Shown: positions 61,565-64,000 of the stretch, piece after piece
Numbering within the stretch: the stretch's first letter is position 1
How the letters are laid out: each line of letters starts with the position of its first letter
Notes under the pieces: model-generated
What the model saw: only the letters and a program-made list of their open reading frames with translations
Told to the model about the DNA's origin: nothing
The model's database searches: none
Made by a program: the position numbers and the translations under genes
Assembly (NCBI RefSeq): GCF_025370775.1
Contig: NZ_JAMXEX010000013.1
Coordinates: 62,001-126,000, forward strand
Length of the DNA: 64,000 nt
Source: Ancylothrix sp. D3o
GTDB taxonomy: Bacteria > Cyanobacteriota > Cyanobacteriia > Cyanobacteriales > Oscillatoriaceae
Direction: 5' to 3'

Positions 61565-62641
61565 CTAATTTACAGGAATATAAAGGCGATCACGCTGGAC
61601 AATGAGATTTTTCTGCACCAAAGAACGCAGCGCATCAACTGCTTGAATTCGGTTAATCGCTAAAGCCGTTTCCAGTTCCAATAAACGCGCCCCTTTTTTT
61701 TGTAAAATATAGTGATAAACTTCCACCTCAAAAGCCACAGCGTTTGATTTCAAAATTGCTGCCGGTTCCGATTTTGGCTTTTCAATTTTTTTCGGCATCT
61801 CAACTTTCAGCGCTGCAACTGTTGCCGGTTTTTGCGGTTGCGGCTTTATTTCCTCTGCGTTGGTTCCCCAAACTTCTGCTTGCAAAGCATCTCGATATTC
61901 ATTTAATTGGCGGCGATATTCTGCAAACCGACTAAACAAAGCCTTCACCGCAGCCGTTCTATCACTCTGGCTTTTTTGCAAAAATCCTTGTAAATTTTCC
62001 GCTCTTTCCACGCGCTTTAACTCTAATTCTTGTAGGTAAGTTTGCACACCTGAGCGCAAATCTTCCCTAAAAATTGTTAACTTATCTGTCAATTCTGCCT
62101 TGGTTTCCAGCCTTTCTAAGTGCCGCACACTTAAAAATTCCTGAGTTTTTTCTTTAAGATTTTCTAACTCAATTTGCCTTTGCCGGCGCTGTTCACTCAC
62201 TGCCGCCAACGCCGCCTCAAACAAAGCTAAATCCTCATGCAGTTGGGCCGCTCTTTCTCGGCGATTTGTCGCCGTTTGCTCTAAAAATTCTCTCGTTCTT
62301 TCTTGAAGAAAACTCACATAACTCTCTAATTCTTCCGCCATTTTTTGCGCGCTAAGTTGACGATCCCTGGCACTATTCGTTAAAAAAATCTCCGTGTGCC
62401 GGTGCAGACTTTCGCAGAATTCTTGCCGTTTTGCAGCGCGTAAATTTTCTTCCTGCTGCCGGCTTTCTTCAGTAGTCGCCAAATTTTCTCTAAATACACT
62501 CAACTTTTCCCGCACCTGCACGGCTTTTGTTTGGCGCTGTTTTTGCAGTTCTGCCAAATTTGCTTGAATTTTTTGCTTTCGTGCTTGTACTTGGGCTTGG
62601 CGCTTTTTTGCTTCGAGTTCCCACTGCTCTTGAAAAGCCAT
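61565..62641 (-). CDS. gvpC: Gas vesicle outer protein GvpC with C-terminal extension
   Basis: 358 aa, larger than Anabaena GvpC (about 193). Residues about 18-260 are long helical repeats of about 33 residues (roughly seven), rich in Glu/Gln/Arg with Leu/Phe spacing, that bind the outside of the GvpA shell and strengthen it. A Lys/Pro linker (about 262-300) leads to a folded end, residues 304-358 (VYHYILQKKGARLLELETAL, AINRIQAVDALRSL), matching GvpN's tail with about 23 of 47 identities by eye. More repeats usually mean a stronger vesicle. Confidence 0.93.
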   Translation of the reverse strand: MAFQEQWELEAKKRQAQVQARKQKIQANLAELQKQRQTKAVQVREKLSVFRENLATTEESRQQEENLRAAKRQEFCESLHRHTEIFLTNSARDRQLSAQKMAEELESYVSFLQERTREFLEQTATNRRERAAQLHEDLALFEAALAAVSEQRRQRQIELENLKEKTQEFLSVRHLERLETKAELTDKLTIFREDLRSGVQTYLQELELKRVERAENLQGFLQKSQSDRTAAVKALFSRFAEYRRQLNEYRDALQAEVWGTNAEEIKPQPQKPATVAALKVEMPKKIEKPKSEPAAILKSNAVAFEVEVYHYILQKKGARLLELETALAINRIQAVDALRSLVQKNLIVQRDRLYIPVN

Positions 62642-62680
62642 TGTTTAATTTTCCTGCACGTTTTTGATAATTTTTAAAGT

Positions 62681-62721
62681 CAAAAGTCAAAAGAGTTAAA
62701 ACACAACCCCTTTGACTTTTG
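62681..62721 (-). terminator. Hairpin between gvpA and gvpC
   Basis: A perfect 11-bp inverted repeat, CAAAAGTCAAA and TTTGACTTTTG, with a 19-nt loop, in the 93-bp gap after gvpA. On the minus strand a partly T-rich stretch follows. It may partially terminate or stabilise the abundant gvpA message, giving more GvpA than GvpC. Confidence 0.65.
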
Positions 62722-62734
62722 AACATAGACTTAT

Positions 62735-62962
62735 CTACACCGCCGGAATAGTCGGGACGGCAGCTTGGGCTGTCAAACCAACAGCTTCGGCATATTTCAA
62801 ATAAGTTTCCACAGAAGCAATAACGATCCGCGCTTCAATGGCTAACAATTCAATCCCCACCAACGAAACCCGCACCCAAGCATCTACAACAATGCCTTTA
62901 TCAAGAATGCGGTCTACAACTTCTGCCAAACTCGAAGAAGAGTTTACTTTTTCAACGGCCAT
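62735..62962 (-). CDS. gvpA: Gas vesicle major structural protein GvpA
   Basis: 75 aa with the near-invariant sequence [23 protein letters not shown], then [39 protein letters not shown]. It polymerises into the ribbed gas-filled shell. A strong ribosome site GAGGAG (minus strand, plus 62971-62976) sits 8 nt before the ATG. Only one gvpA copy is present in this cluster, whereas several cyanobacteria have tandem copies. Confidence 0.98.
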   Translation of the reverse strand: MAVEKVNSSSSLAEVVDRILDKGIVVDAWVRVSLVGIELLAIEARIVIASVETYLKYAEAVGLTAQAAVPTIPAV

Positions 62963-63269
62963 TTTTGTATCTCCTCGTTTTTACTTGGGCTTTAGCCCTC
63001 AAGGTATGTAATTGGGCAAAAGCCCATCAAGTCCTGCCACAGGTTTGAAAATTTTTCCTTACTAAGGAAAAACTCCTAAAATTAAAACTTTTTACCCCTT
63101 TACCATCAAGCAATGGCCGATTTGTGGTAAAAAATTTTAACCTCATAATACGTTACACCGAATGGCGCGCAAAAAAAATGAGGAAAATACTTAACTTTTC
63201 TCCTTAACAAATATTTACAAAGAATCGCCACAAAAGAAACAAACGAACTCTAGGCAATTAATTAACAAC
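62963..63269. other. Divergent promoter region of gvpA and coaX
   Basis: 307 bp. Near the gvpA side are two successive small hairpins on the minus strand, GGGC-tttt-GCCC and GGGC-taaa-GCCC (about 62985-63030), in the expected gvpA 5' leader. The middle has AT-rich stretches for both promoters. No protein gene. Confidence 0.55.
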
Positions 63270-64000
63270 ATGAATCAAACAACCAAGGATAAGCATTACT
63301 GGCTGGCGTTAATGGTAGGAAACTCGCGGCTGCATTGGGCGTGTTTTTGTGACCGGCATCTTCTGGCATCTTGCGACACTCCCCACCCACCGGCACCGCA
63401 ATTATTTGCCACAGAATTCTCGTTTTCAGCGTGGCAACCCCAATTTAATACAGAAACAATCCCATCTTTTGCAACCAATTTAACCGATCAGCCGCCGGTT
63501 GTGGTGGCTTCAGTAGTCCCTGACTTATTAAAACCTTGGCAAAGTTATCCAAATGCCCGCATTTTAACCCTCGCAGATGTGCCAATGGTGGGGATTTATC
63601 CGACTCTAGGAATTGACAGGGCTTTGGCAGTTTGGGGGGCCGGCAATTTATTAGGCTGGCCGGTTTTAGTAATAGACACCGGCACCGCTTTAACCTTCAC
63701 CGCTGCTAATAGCAATAAAACCCTGAAGGGCGGCGCAATTTTACCCGGTCTTGGCTTACAATTTCAATCATTATCCCAAAAAACTGCCGCCCTTCCTTTA
63801 ATTGAAATTTCCTCAAACCCAACCTTACCTCCCCGTTGGGCCTTAAATACCGAAGATGCAATTTCCAGCGGAATTCTTTACACCCTTTTGGCCGGTATTC
63901 ACAACTTTATTACCGACTGGTTACAGCAATTTCCCAGCAGTTCTATCGCCCTCACCGGCGGAGATCGGCAGATTTTAGGCTATTATTTAAAACAATTATT
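63270..64000 (+). CDS. coaX: Type III pantothenate kinase, N-terminal part
   Basis: 243 codons seen; the gene runs off the window edge. Type III PanK phosphorylates pantothenate in coenzyme A biosynthesis. It begins MNQTTKDKHYWLALMVGNSRLHW (nucleotide-binding loop; the usual Asp-x-Gly-Asn-Thr is here MVGNSR). VVASVVPD, LGIDRALAVWGAGNL, VIDTGTALTFT and KGGAILPGLGLQF are diagnostic. The start is the first ATG after the gvp divergent region. The first loop departs from the consensus. Confidence 0.9.
   Translation, partial: MNQTTKDKHYWLALMVGNSRLHWACFCDRHLLASCDTPHPPAPQLFATEFSFSAWQPQFNTETIPSFATNLTDQPPVVVASVVPDLLKPWQSYPNARILTLADVPMVGIYPTLGIDRALAVWGAGNLLGWPVLVIDTGTALTFTAANSNKTLKGGAILPGLGLQFQSLSQKTAALPLIEISSNPTLPPRWALNTEDAISSGILYTLLAGIHNFITDWLQQFPSSSIALTGGDRQILGYYLKQL

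Overview
The window is chromosomal DNA from a cyanobacterium, most likely a filamentous, gas-vacuolate member of the Oscillatoriales; the genus cannot be fixed from the sequence alone. The evidence is psbU (photosystem II extrinsic protein), chlB (dark protochlorophyllide reductase), a full gas-vesicle operon, an HpsJ-type hormogonium-polysaccharide protein, pentapeptide-repeat and HpsJ/DUF502/DUF29-type proteins common in cyanobacteria, and many dispersed palindromic repeats of the kind that fill cyanobacterial intergenic DNA. The hexamers GCCGGT and ACCGGC recur throughout genes and spacers, while the usual cyanobacterial HIP1 octamer GCGATCGC was not noticed.

1-29.7 kb is mostly core housekeeping DNA in short transcription units. 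It holds a long helical-repeat membrane protein, hslO, a NUDIX hydrolase, a DUF72 protein, a [2Fe-2S] thioredoxin-like ferredoxin, ygfZ, small membrane proteins, a HAD phosphatase, a secreted pentapeptide protein, psbU, nadB, a CHASE2-PAS-GGDEF cyclase, moaC beside tRNA-Arg(ACG), an MFS exporter, adk-rph, chlB, a Phd/YoeB toxin-antitoxin pair, a PRC-barrel protein, two FHA proteins and pgl.

29.7-33.9 kb is an accessory block. A single-chain type ISP-like restriction-modification enzyme lies between two direct copies of a roughly 170-bp element that carries terminal and internal inverted repeats (MITE-like). Short tandem arrays follow its 3' side.

33.9-47 kb holds a TIGR04282/TIGR04283 (arsenosugar-type) glycosyltransferase pair, HpsJ and a family-2 glycosyltransferase, DUF502, nusB, ftsY, a SpoIIE-type phosphatase, argH, a CDF metal exporter and a retropepsin-like protein. 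Three copies of a two-hairpin dispersed repeat occur here.

47-51.2 kb is the strongest candidate for a poorly described system. A vapB-like antitoxin is followed by a vapC cut off after eight codons. At that cut begins a minus-strand operon of a dynamin/Era-like GTPase, a 92-aa protein and a zinc-ribbon protein that shares a C-terminal module with the 92-aa protein. Divergent from the GTPase is a compact NB-ARC (STAND) ATPase with a VMAP-type N-terminal HTH, then a RelE/antitoxin pair. The make-up resembles a conflict or defence island, but its function is inferred only.

51.3-64 kb holds acnB, a multi-PAS protein with a degenerate GGDEF and an intact EAL domain, then the gas-vesicle operon gvpA-C-N-J-K-F-G on the minus strand with gvpV convergent, and the 5' part of coaX at the window edge. 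GvpC and GvpN end in a shared winged-helix-like module.
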